Source: a virus. From it: 30,705 nt of DNA. Below the pieces are notes generated by a model. It saw nothing but the letters and a program-made list of their open reading frames with translations, had not been told where the DNA came from and searched no databases. The stretch covers positions 1 through 30,705 of IMG/VR virus record IMGVR_UViG_3300042484_000306; one strand, written 5' to 3'. Position numbers and translations under genes: made by a program. Shown piece by piece: positions 16,001-22,889 of the stretch (the stretch's first letter is position 1; every line of letters begins with the position of its first letter).

Positions 16001-17571
16001 CAACTGAAACTGGAACTGTTCAGTCGTCAGCATTTGTTATGAGTGGTCCATCTTTTACAGCAACAGAAACTCCTTTAAATTTGGTCTCCTATGTTTATAA
16101 ACCACTTAGTAATAGTTATAGACATTTTGGAACAAGAGTTCGCATTATTGGAAAAATTGATAATAATGAAAATCGTAGTCAAACTCCTAATGGAAGCACA
16201 GGTTATTATCAGGTTTCTGAAGTTAGTCCAAATCAAAATTCAACTATTGGTGGAGCATCTGGAGGATTATCTATTCTTCTTAATCCAGAAACTAATAATG
16301 GATATTATTTTGAAATAGTTGCATTGACAGAAAATAACGTAGAGTCATATTTAAAGTTAGATAAAAATAACCAATCAACTATATCTATTGATAATATTGT
16401 TTTTTATAAAGTAAGAAAAGAAGCGTCAAACACAAATGCCGTTCCAATTAAACTTTGGGGCGGTCTTTCAAAAATTCTTGTTGATGATGGAGGGTTTACT
16501 GGTCAGTCTAGAATGACCACAGAACAAGATGTAACAGTTTATGATTTAGCAATAGAGTATCAAGATATAGGAAAAATAAGAAGATTTTATTTATATATTA
16601 ATAATCAACTAATTCAGGTTGTAGATGATCCAGATCCACTACCAGTATATAATAACATGGCTCTTTTTGTTCGTGGATCATCAAGATTAATGTTTGAAAA
16701 TGTTTATGCATTATCAGAAAACTATTCTCAAAATAGTGTATTTACTGTAGGAGAAACTCTGTCTTCAGTTTTTGGAGATAAAGAAATAAGTGTTAGCGAA
16801 TCACTTAGAAAATATGCTATGAGCGGTATTGTTCAGTCAACCTATTTATCTGGTATTAGTGCTCAACAGCCACCAAAATATAATATGTATTTTGATGAAT
16901 TTGGATCAATAATGAGAGAGTGTGCGTATTTTGATATTAAATATGATCGTGCATATCCAGCACTTTATGCTCAAGTATCACCAACTGTAAATAAAAATAA
17001 AGGATATAGCCTTTCTGGATTTTATGCAGATTCATACGGGGCTGAGTTTTTAATATTTAATTCTACAGATACTTTCCTTAATCTTGATGAAACAAGTGGA
17101 AATTATTTAAAAATTCAAGGAATTACTTTTACGCAAGATACTACTCATGAACTAACTGTAGATGAATATTTTAAAAAACGAAGTAATTTATCAGATACAC
17201 AAATAACTGGACCTTCTCAAATTACATCTACTCTTGTTAAAAAAGAAAAGTTTGACAACATAAAAACAAGTAGGATGATTTATGGAAATAATGATTTTAC
17301 ATTAGATACACCATATATTCAAACACAGGATGATGCTGAAAACTTAATGGGTTGGGTTATTGATAAAATAATGACACCTAAAAAATCAATTGGGTTAAAA
17401 ATATTTGCTACTCCAACTATCCAGTTAGGTGATATTGTAAAAATTAATTATAAGAATTCTGATAATTTAGATTTAGTAACATCAGAAAATTCTAGATTTG
17501 TAGTATATAATATTGAATATACAAGAAAAATAAATGGTCCAGACATGAATATTTATTTGGCGGAGGTATAA
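13066..17571 (+). CDS. Tail hub / tip protein with inserted lectin-like domain
   Basis: This 1501-residue protein is probably the central tail hub, the Tal-like protein that closes the tail tube. The region about 430-620 shows hub features: a strand-rich section, then a helix pair (DQTVAEVLNQLAVSTQSA at about 567) followed by FFDEYNNFIIMS. The last 130 residues return to this style, with DDAENLMGWVIDKIM and then PTIQLGDIVKINY, typical of the closing hub domain. Between them lie about 700 residues. These include residues about 990-1225, which read as a concanavalin/LamG-like beta sandwich (FGTRVRIIGKI, YYFEIVAL, FYLYINNQLIQVVDD) and could bind sugars. No lytic motif was found. The gene directly abuts the previous stop. 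Arginines are mainly AGA, in line with a low-copy protein. Confidence 0.65.
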   Translation: MFESAELKNHLETSAVIKTQSLVLAEWNMNMPDNVFTLGNYRYRTQEQNSQFLTLPNTFDSADAGSYYTGATDADVVIDGGLQDNNTPQIFTSIKEKNKLLYSLEDCIKPFRPRSGINKATAFKGKYLSNSGSDFARRPRYYMASRYDQFKYWTSFRTENGIERGIAKTILNGSYLIDDTVPFVVYKKNVPANRIIVKMQTNVGDVDLGDFTDISKSFADPFFGDNNKTTPSRWKIQFLNENNWIDAYRFNENDLRENGSAIISHNGYVELQYGVVNIPEKFKQTFTFISTLPSDTLLPLTSVGGNAYLVIENDNEVGTYHVWNKDTETYETFVPAYGWFLGTEEVNHTTGFVTNLTDPLFFEETTTGKKIYREFENIRGIRIVVERMNKFDSTFDLIEMSPRLIVDISDKVIDYNVKKILSDLGNSALPVGQLLASTGSISLFDDDQAFNDNNLDSIINEYVRKNIKFSFYEKIMDVDGFDYWVPIKTLYSDGMPQADITAGTLEITLRDFYFFLESMPAPRMLVTEASLSFAISMLLDYIGFSNYSFYRTTNEPDPIIPYFFIAPDQTVAEVLNQLAVSTQSAMFFDEYNNFIIMSKNYMLPSENDRDFNIILSGSNNQFDSGIIENQTSGTLPNIISISSQDKKVYNNGKINYTTRYIQRSYGSLRQSSMIDKEKTWVYKPSLLWEVSGIDSAKTINEVVSKQSKYVLGAMPLNSDLTAVAPIVVNHIITNNVIDLGENVYWLTRNQGYFYSNGEIIKYDAVQYNVTLAVWYPIQSDGSLSESSPEIVLPGRLAPISFISNLDKKVANGEITEAEKGEEIQLWRSSHRQGSSNVWIRNNQEYQNYFSSLPFNGKIYPTGLVRIHAIPFYETVDGITRLQNGIVYEHGRAQFGTTISSHTAGIDPYWSNNDYVRGCEMKSQFLFTTNLLGDISLPPVTTGAAGVNNTKARQTSRSGTIKNFMSSSYGTETSVNKSLSTETGTVQSSAFVMSGPSFTATETPLNLVSYVYKPLSNSYRHFGTRVRIIGKIDNNENRSQTPNGSTGYYQVSEVSPNQNSTIGGASGGLSILLNPETNNGYYFEIVALTENNVESYLKLDKNNQSTISIDNIVFYKVRKEASNTNAVPIKLWGGLSKILVDDGGFTGQSRMTTEQDVTVYDLAIEYQDIGKIRRFYLYINNQLIQVVDDPDPLPVYNNMALFVRGSSRLMFENVYALSENYSQNSVFTVGETLSSVFGDKEISVSESLRKYAMSGIVQSTYLSGISAQQPPKYNMYFDEFGSIMRECAYFDIKYDRAYPALYAQVSPTVNKNKGYSLSGFYADSYGAEFLIFNSTDTFLNLDETSGNYLKIQGITFTQDTTHELTVDEYFKKRSNLSDTQITGPSQITSTLVKKEKFDNIKTSRMIYGNNDFTLDTPYIQTQDDAENLMGWVIDKIMTPKKSIGLKIFATPTIQLGDIVKINYKNSDNLDLVTSENSRFVVYNIEYTRKINGPDMNIYLAEV

Positions 17572-17572
17572 A

Positions 17573-18319
17573 GTGCCAGGAGAAAATTCGGGTAGTGGAA
17601 AGTCTAAAGTAACTGTATCTAAAACTACTAATGCTAATGTAAGAGAAAGCCGTATTCCTAGCAATATTGCTCCAACCCCTGCATTTAAACCAGAAATTAT
17701 AAAACCTTTACCAACACCCTCAACAAGGCCTGGACCAGCATTTAAACCAGAAATTATAAATCCAATTGTTGTATCTGAACCAACTTTTCAAAATACATCA
17801 CCACCATCTTTTGAAAATGTTAGTGTACCACCAACACCGCCAACTCCAACCACAACGGTGGTAGTTACTCCACCACCGCCACCAATAAAAACTGCAACTC
17901 CAGATATTGTTTTATTTGATGAAGAAGCAATAGATGAAGATCAAATGTTTGATTTAATATTTGAAAATCTTAGCGGACAAGAGTTAATAAGTATTACAAG
18001 ATCTGATATTATTAATGGACAAAAAATATCATATCAGCCAATTAAAAATTTATCCAATATACAACAAAGATATAATCCAAATAATATTATTAGTCTTCAA
18101 CAGACTGCAGATAGGTATTTTGCTGGATTTTCAATTAAACTAGAAGATAGAATCCCTAATGAAGGAAATGGGCAAAATGGAGAAAATATATATATAGATT
18201 CAGTAACAGGGGACTTAGTTATTGAGTTTATTAATTTAAACAATGATGAACAAATTGAAACAGAGATTACGTTAAATGGTACAATATATGAGATAAACCT
18301 TGGAGAAATAACCTCATGA
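17573..18319 (+). CDS. Proline-rich tail-associated protein
   Basis: This 248-residue protein starts at GTG, with a GGAGG Shine-Dalgarno at 17562-17566 inside the end of the hub gene. Residues about 28-105 are very rich in proline, serine and threonine, including PTPPTPTT and a PPPPP run. They contain two copies of AFKPEII encoded by an exact 23-bp DNA repeat. Such a stretch is probably an extended linker. Residues about 110-248 are acidic and beta-rich (IENLS/QELISITRSDI, then late strands ending INLGEITS) and may form a small globular head. It lies between the hub and a fibre-type gene, so a flexible tip appendage or connector is plausible. I do not recognise a family. Confidence 0.6.
   Translation: MPGENSGSGKSKVTVSKTTNANVRESRIPSNIAPTPAFKPEIIKPLPTPSTRPGPAFKPEIINPIVVSEPTFQNTSPPSFENVSVPPTPPTPTTTVVVTPPPPPIKTATPDIVLFDEEAIDEDQMFDLIFENLSGQELISITRSDIINGQKISYQPIKNLSNIQQRYNPNNIISLQQTADRYFAGFSIKLEDRIPNEGNGQNGENIYIDSVTGDLVIEFINLNNDEQIETEITLNGTIYEINLGEITS
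17681..17760 (+). repeat. Exact 23-bp direct repeat in the proline-rich gene
   Basis: Copies at 17681-17703 and 17738-17760 are identical and lie 57 bases apart, a multiple of three, so both encode AFKPEII in frame. Intact identity at the third codon positions suggests a recent duplication, or slippage, within the linker. Confidence 0.85.
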
Positions 18320-19476
18320 TAACAAACACTGGTAAAACTATTATTGCTAAGTATTTGCTTGGTCAAGCACCAGCATATGCTTCATATATTGCTATTGGCT
18401 GTGGAGCAACCCCATTAACTACTGGAGATCCAATAGGTGATTATTCAACAAAAACAAATTTAGATTTTGAAATGTTTCGTGTTCCAATTTCTTCTAGGGG
18501 ATTTGTTAATGAAGATGGTGTTGATAAAATTGTGCTTACAGCAGAACTACCAACAGAAGAAAGATATGAAATATCTGAAGTTGGAATTTATTCAGCAGGA
18601 TCCAATCCATCTGCTGGAGCATATGATAGTAAAACAGTCTTTGCATTTACGCAATCTGAAGGTTGGCAATATCATACTGCCGATTCAGTGTCTGGTCTTC
18701 CTACATTTTTAGGAGCACTTGACTTTCCTGAAAATAATAATATTATTTCACTTCCAAATCCTGCTTTTCAAACTAACGCAGATGATCCAATATTTTTTAA
18801 AAGTCCAAGACTTGAAAGATATGAAAGACCAAGATTTTTAAACAATGTAGTAATAATTACAGGTGATGAATCAGACATTACAATAGAAACAGACAGTGGA
18901 CCATTGCAAGATCATTTTGTAGTTGAGGCTGGTTCAAACCACATACACCTGACTGGTGTTAATCTTGATTTAACAAAAAATTCTCCAACAGATGAATTAA
19001 GACTTGCTTTTTCATTGATAAATAGAGACGGAAATTCTGTAGCAACTCCAGAATCTGTAAGAATTTTAGTTGAATTTGCATCAACAGAAACTGAAACAGC
19101 AGAGTATGCCAAATTTGAAGCAGAAGTTGTAGATGACAGCAGTGGCGGTAATTATGATTTTTCTACAGAAAGATATTTTGTTGTAAAAAAACAACTACAA
19201 GAACTAGTTACAAGTCCTAATTTTACATGGAATGCTGTAGATGTTGTAAAAATATACGCTTGCGTTATTGATGCTGGAGTTCCCTCTGATAATTATTTTG
19301 TAGCATTAGATGCTATAAAATTAGAAAATATTGCAACAGTAAATCCACTTTATGGATTAACAGGATATTCAGTAATACAGACCTCAGATGCATCAACAAT
19401 ACTTAAAAATCCAAATACAAATAATTATATTGAGTTTAGGTTTTCAGTAGATGTATCTGGAGGAATGATTTCATAA
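18316..19476 (+). CDS. Tail fibre or baseplate-like protein
   Basis: This 386-residue protein is probably a tail-tip or fibre component. Its N-terminus, MITNTGKTIIAKYLLGQ, followed by a YIAIGCG strand and then YEISEVGIYS, resembles the attachment domain seen at the start of many phage tail-fibre and collar proteins. The middle, about 190-330, is a beta-rich sandwich with TDELRLAFSLINRDG, VRILVEFASTE and VVKIYACVID, like a carbohydrate-binding jelly roll. The C-terminus ends in a strand, YIEFRFSVDVSG. The start overlaps the previous stop in ATGA and the next gene overlaps in TAATG, so it belongs to one coupled tail-tip block. Receptor binding is possible but not shown. Confidence 0.55.
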   Translation: MITNTGKTIIAKYLLGQAPAYASYIAIGCGATPLTTGDPIGDYSTKTNLDFEMFRVPISSRGFVNEDGVDKIVLTAELPTEERYEISEVGIYSAGSNPSAGAYDSKTVFAFTQSEGWQYHTADSVSGLPTFLGALDFPENNNIISLPNPAFQTNADDPIFFKSPRLERYERPRFLNNVVIITGDESDITIETDSGPLQDHFVVEAGSNHIHLTGVNLDLTKNSPTDELRLAFSLINRDGNSVATPESVRILVEFASTETETAEYAKFEAEVVDDSSGGNYDFSTERYFVVKKQLQELVTSPNFTWNAVDVVKIYACVIDAGVPSDNYFVALDAIKLENIATVNPLYGLTGYSVIQTSDASTILKNPNTNNYIEFRFSVDVSGGMIS

Positions 19477-19976
19477 TGGCTGATGCAGGTATAAAAAAAA
19501 TAAAAATTTCTCAAGCAAACTTGCCACCAGTTAATTCAGAAATTGAGGGTTACTCTGTAAGGTATAGAATTGTTTCAGACGATAAAAATAGAAAATCTCA
19601 GTGGTCTCCAATAGTTCAAATTACTCCAGGATATACGTATACTCTTGGAGATATTGTTTTTAATAAAAATGGAAGTATTGCTCAACAAGCATGGGATGCT
19701 GTAACAATAATTAAAGATGGAAATGTTATTAGACAAGCACATGAATATGATGTTTGGGTTAGATGGGATAGAAATGATGGTGGTGATTGGATCTATAAAC
19801 AAAGAATAGATGGAACAAATATCTCATTTCCAATACCATCAACATATAAAATTAATGGAGTTATTCAAGGATCTGCACCAAATAGACTATCAACTGAAAT
19901 TTATTTAAAGGGTAATCCAATATCAAGGGATTCTTCATTTTTGCTTGTTTATGAAGATGGACCACACACGATATAA
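19476..19976 (+). CDS. Minor tail protein, fibronectin III-like
   Basis: This 166-residue protein is small and beta-rich. The sequence reads like a single fibronectin type III-style domain with an extension: KKIKISQANLPP, then EGYSVRYRIVSDD, SQWSPIVQITPG and HEYDVWVRWDRND. Such domains are frequent in phage tail-tip proteins and mediate weak surface binding or structural contacts. It is the last gene of the coupled tail-tip block. The -10 box of the next promoter overlaps its stop codon. It contains no catalytic motif. The exact virion position is unknown. Confidence 0.5.
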   Translation: MADAGIKKIKISQANLPPVNSEIEGYSVRYRIVSDDKNRKSQWSPIVQITPGYTYTLGDIVFNKNGSIAQQAWDAVTIIKDGNVIRQAHEYDVWVRWDRNDGGDWIYKQRIDGTNISFPIPSTYKINGVIQGSAPNRLSTEIYLKGNPISRDSSFLLVYEDGPHTI

Positions 19977-19977
19977 T
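19972..19977 (+). promoter_or_regulatory. -10 box over the stop codon of the tail block
   Basis: TATAAT overlaps the stop codon at 19974-19976. Thirteen bases later comes AGGAGG (19991-19996) and ATG at 20002, reproducing the arrangement at 5893-5923. The TG extension is absent (CGA precedes the box) and no good -35 was found. Confidence 0.6.
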
Positions 19978-20001
19978 GATATACTTAAATAGGAGGAAAT
20001 A

Positions 20002-20442
20002 ATGGCTAAAGTACCACTACCAGAAAGAGGGCAACCTCTTGATGTTACATATTTATATCAATTAGTTGAAGCAGTAAACGATTTATCTACACAGGTTGCT
20101 TCTAAGGTAACTAATAATACTGTTATTGATACAGCCAGCGCAGGTAAAAAAGAGGTTAAAACTTCTAATTCAAGAATTGTTGGTGGCTTGGTTGAAGTAG
20201 CAAACAACTCTACTGTTTCAGCAGGAAACGAAAAAACTTTTACCTATGATTTTAAAGATTTCAAGTATCCACCTATTGTTTCAGCAACACCAGTTAATAC
20301 TGGTCAAACTCCAGCAGGTCAAAATGTAAATATTATTTTAAAAAGTGTTACAGAAACAAGGGTTGAGGGTATCGTAAGATTTGGTGCTTCAGGAGACCTA
20401 TCCTTATCAGTACATTTAATTATTATTGGTATACCAAACTAA
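20002..20442 (+). CDS. Putative tail fibre or receptor-binding-type protein
   Basis: This 146-residue protein has a short N-terminal helix (DVTYLYQLVEAVNDLSTQ) that could trimerise. A polar middle follows, and then a beta-rich C-terminal half (about 75-146) with FTYDFKDFKYPPIVSATPV and IILKSVTETRVEGIVRF. This resembles the compact C-terminal domains (H-type lectin or gp53-like) that close some tail fibres. It carries the strong promoter-RBS cassette, so it is set apart from the tail block. Its arginines are AGA or AGG, however, which does not suggest the same codon selection as in the capsid gene. A virion decoration protein is an alternative. It is not firmly recognised. Confidence 0.5.
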   Translation: MAKVPLPERGQPLDVTYLYQLVEAVNDLSTQVASKVTNNTVIDTASAGKKEVKTSNSRIVGGLVEVANNSTVSAGNEKTFTYDFKDFKYPPIVSATPVNTGQTPAGQNVNIILKSVTETRVEGIVRFGASGDLSLSVHLIIIGIPN

Positions 20443-20452
20443 GGAAAAATTA

Positions 20453-20644
20453 ATGATTACTTGCAAAAAATGCAAGGGTAGAGTATTTGTTGATAGACAA
20501 TACAGTAGTACCCAGCATATGGAAACATACTGTGTTATATGTGGATTAAGAAAATTTTTTCATCCGCCAACAGAGAGCGAAGAAGGTAAATGGTTACTAG
20601 CAAAGGAATCATTCAGAGCCAAGCATACAATAACGAAACTGTAA
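20453..20644 (+). CDS. Small zinc-ribbon protein
   Basis: This 63-residue protein has two CxxC pairs, C4-x2-C7 and C28-x2-C31, the pattern of a four-cysteine zinc ribbon. The start at 20453 is preferred because AAGGAAA lies just ahead; an in-frame ATG at 20426 inside the previous gene lacks a good Shine-Dalgarno and would add nine unlikely residues. The C-terminal part is charged (ESEEGKWLLAKESFRAK) and overlaps the next gene by 55 bases. It sits at the boundary between tail and replication genes. Nucleic-acid binding or a regulatory protein contact is possible but unproven. Confidence 0.6.
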   Translation: MITCKKCKGRVFVDRQYSSTQHMETYCVICGLRKFFHPPTESEEGKWLLAKESFRAKHTITKL

Positions 20645-21132
20645 TAAAAGGAAATAAAAAAATATGGTTTCTTAATGGAGACCTTGTAAGGCTTCATCAT
20701 AGTTCACGTTCTACTGGCATGGTATCTTTTTATAATATAACTAAAGATAGACTTGAAACATGTTTGCGTACTGACTTTAGAAGAAATAGAGAAAGAGCGT
20801 ATACTGTGGCAGAGACTGCTAAATTAATTAATCGTCATAGAAAGTATATGCCAAAGTTAATGAAAACTGGTATGATTCCATTACCAGTTGGATCAAAATT
20901 AAATGGTGAACGTGGATTTAGAATAAGATCATATTATTCAGAAAGCATGGTAAGGGATATTCGTGCTATACTGGCTACTATACATATAGGACAACCAAGA
21001 AAAGATGGACTTATAACAAATAATATGACTCCTACAAGTCAAGAATTGACAAGACGTATGGGAGACGGTATACTTACATATACGAAGACAGAAGATGGCA
21101 GGTTTATTCCTGTGTGGGCAGAGAATATTTAA
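20590..21132 (+). CDS. MerR-like helix-turn-helix DNA-binding protein
   Basis: This 180-residue protein is probably a DNA-binding regulator. Residues about 70-130 form a winged helix-turn-helix of MerR/excisionase style: AYTVAETAKLINRHRKYMPK, then a GMIPLPVG turn and a GFRIRSYYSESMVRDIRAIL wing and helix. The first 65 residues are basic and beta-like. The start at ATG 20590 has the Shine-Dalgarno GAAGAAGG and overlaps the zinc-ribbon gene by 55 bases. No later in-frame ATG keeps the N-terminal strands. Lying between the tail genes and the replication genes, it may govern one of the promoters in this window. The target is unknown. Confidence 0.6.
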   Translation: MVTSKGIIQSQAYNNETVIKGNKKIWFLNGDLVRLHHSSRSTGMVSFYNITKDRLETCLRTDFRRNRERAYTVAETAKLINRHRKYMPKLMKTGMIPLPVGSKLNGERGFRIRSYYSESMVRDIRAILATIHIGQPRKDGLITNNMTPTSQELTRRMGDGILTYTKTEDGRFIPVWAENI

Positions 21133-21150
21133 TATAAGAAATGGTGGGGT

Positions 21151-21360
21151 ATGGAAGATAACAGTACAAAAGTATCAGCAACATTAGGATACACATTAAA
21201 TCTAGGAAATTTTCAATCTTTAAGGGTTGATCTTGGAGTAGTAGATCATGTCCGTCAAGGTGAAACTACTAATGATGCAATGGATCGTGTTTATACCTTT
21301 GTTGAAAATCAAGTTGTTCAAAAGGTAAAAGACGCTAAAGAATCACTCTTAGAAGAGTAA
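21151..21360 (+). CDS. Small conserved-looking phage protein, unknown
   Basis: This 69-residue protein has an N-terminal beta hairpin (KVSATLGYTLNLGNFQSLRVDLGV) and a C-terminal helix (DDAMDRVYTFVENQVVQK-like). The shape is a small alpha/beta protein. The start follows GGTGGGG with normal spacing and it ends one base before the next gene, so it is co-translated with the replication genes. I believe similar small proteins sit beside phage helicases, but I cannot name the family or a function. Confidence 0.55.
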   Translation: MEDNSTKVSATLGYTLNLGNFQSLRVDLGVVDHVRQGETTNDAMDRVYTFVENQVVQKVKDAKESLLEE

Positions 21361-21361
21361 T

Positions 21362-21670
21362 ATGGCTGAACGCAAAGACCGTATGGCTTTGCTAAGTAGA
21401 TATAATAAATTTCATCTACAAAGGTATGAAGCCAAGTCTAATATGAATCTTAACGTTGAGCAATGGGCTGCAGATGCTCTTGTTGAATCGTATGGTATTT
21501 CTCAATGTTATGACTTATTAGATTATTATTTTAAAATAGCGCAAGAACCTTCTTGGAATTATTTTGCATATAATGCAGAAAAAATTCTTAATGGTAAACT
21601 AGAAGTAGAACAAGATATTAAAGAAAGAACTGAGAGAAGAGCATTAGCAAGGAAGTGGATCAGTGAATAA
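21362..21670 (+). CDS. Small helical protein beside the helicase, possible loader
   Basis: This 102-residue protein is mostly helical and charged, with a central segment LNVEQWAADALVESYGISQC and aromatic-rich YDLLDYYFKIAQEPSWNYFAY. It ends inside the helicase start: its stop TAA at 21668-21670 overlaps the GTG of the helicase gene by eight bases, giving tight translational coupling and probably matched amounts. Small helical proteins next to phage DnaB-like helicases are often loaders. That role is only inferred from position, because no AAA+ or known loader motif is present. Confidence 0.5.
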   Translation: MAERKDRMALLSRYNKFHLQRYEAKSNMNLNVEQWAADALVESYGISQCYDLLDYYFKIAQEPSWNYFAYNAEKILNGKLEVEQDIKERTERRALARKWISE

Positions 21671-22889
21671 TACAGAAGCAAAGTTAATTACTGCAGTATT
21701 AAATGATAAACAGATTCACGTATTACTACAAGCCAATGTTGATAATCTTTTAAGAACCCATAACGATGTTTGGAATTTTATTAGGCAGTATTCAGAAAAT
21801 AATCAATCAGTTCCACCCACATCATTAGTTATAGAAAAATTTAGAGACTTTTCTCCAGTAGAAGGTGTTGGTGCAACCAAGCATCATCTTGAAGAATTAC
21901 AATCAGAATATTTGAATGATAGTCTTAAAGACATTTTACGAAATGCAGCAGGCGAAGTTCAAATTGGTAACGGAAGCAATGCTCTTGAACACTTAATTAC
22001 TAAAACATCAGAACTTAAAAAAAATACTGCTGCAATTAGAGATATTGAAGTTACAGATCTTGACTCTGCAGTTGCTTATTTTGAAAATGTAAAAAAGATG
22101 CAAGATCTTGGACAGGTTGGAATTAAAACTGGATTGCCAGGGTTTGATAACTATTTGCCTTCTGGAATCATGCCAGGACAACTAGGAGTATTCCTTGCGT
22201 ACCCAGGTATTGGAAAGTCGTGGTTGGCTCTGTATTTCGCTGTACAGGCTTGGAAACAGGGTCGTAGCCCACTTGTCATAAGTCTTGAAATGTCTGAAAC
22301 AGAAGTTCGTAATCGTGTATTTGCAATTATGGGTGAAGGTCTTTGGTCACATCGCAAACTCAGCAATGGTGAAGTAGAAATTGAAATGCTTAAAAAGTGG
22401 CATGCTGATAAATTACAGGGTAAACCAGAGTTTCATATTATTTCTAATGATAGTGGTGGAGAAGTAACCCCTTCCGTTATACGTGGAAAAATTGATCAAT
22501 ACAAACCAGACTTTGTTGTTGTTGACTATCTGCAACTTATGTCTCCAAATCAAAAATCAGATAATGAAACAGTACGTATGAAAAATCTTTCTCGTGAACT
22601 AAAACTTATGTCTATTAGCGAAGAGGTTCCAATTATGGCTATTTCATCTGCTACGCCAGACGATGTTAAAGATTTATCTAGTCCACCAACTTTAGGTCAA
22701 ACCGCTTGGTCAAGACAGATTGCATACGATGCTGACTGGGTAATGGCTCTTGGTCGTGCTACGAATAGTGATATTATTGAATGCGTATTTAGAAAAAATA
22801 GAAATGGTTTTATGGGTGATTTTTTAGTTCAAGTAGATTTTGATAGAGGATACTATCGCTATAAAGACTATGAGGATAAAAATGGTTAA
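21663..22889 (+). CDS. Replicative DNA helicase, DnaB-like
   Basis: This 408-residue protein is a DnaB-family hexameric helicase that unwinds DNA at the fork using ATP. It starts at GTG. The N-terminal part (1-150) is a helical collar-like domain. The motor begins near residue 160 with TGLPGFDNYLPSGIMPGQ. The Walker A motif is AYPGIGKS at 179-186, where the usual first glycine is alanine. SLEMSE follows at about 210. The Walker B region is VVVDYLQLM with D288. Late motifs include GQTAWSRQIAYDADWVMAL and VFRKNRNG at about 380. This order matches DnaB motifs H1-H4. The primase gene overlaps its end by eight bases. No intein or truncation is seen. Confidence 0.9.
   Translation: MNNTEAKLITAVLNDKQIHVLLQANVDNLLRTHNDVWNFIRQYSENNQSVPPTSLVIEKFRDFSPVEGVGATKHHLEELQSEYLNDSLKDILRNAAGEVQIGNGSNALEHLITKTSELKKNTAAIRDIEVTDLDSAVAYFENVKKMQDLGQVGIKTGLPGFDNYLPSGIMPGQLGVFLAYPGIGKSWLALYFAVQAWKQGRSPLVISLEMSETEVRNRVFAIMGEGLWSHRKLSNGEVEIEMLKKWHADKLQGKPEFHIISNDSGGEVTPSVIRGKIDQYKPDFVVVDYLQLMSPNQKSDNETVRMKNLSRELKLMSISEEVPIMAISSATPDDVKDLSSPPTLGQTAWSRQIAYDADWVMALGRATNSDIIECVFRKNRNGFMGDFLVQVDFDRGYYRYKDYEDKNG

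Noticed and set aside
16091-16318. Plus-strand open frames inside larger genes (16091-16318, 18467-18712, 26647-26835, 28262-28480)
   Set aside because: Each is out of frame within a strongly supported gene and has no start signal or recognisable protein pattern.
17820-17880. Possible hairpin in the proline-rich gene (TACCACC / GGTGGTA)
   Set aside because: Runs of proline codons naturally create CCA/TGG-like complementarity. There is no T-run or regulatory context.
20426-20452. Earlier ATG for the zinc-ribbon gene
   Set aside because: It lies inside the previous gene without a good Shine-Dalgarno, while the ATG at 20453 has AAGGAAA just ahead and begins directly with the CxxC region.
22840-22881. 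Earlier ATG for the primase gene
   Set aside because: The added 14 residues are encoded within the helicase gene and look unlike a primase start. The ATG at 22882 has a GAGG site and the usual short coupling overlap.
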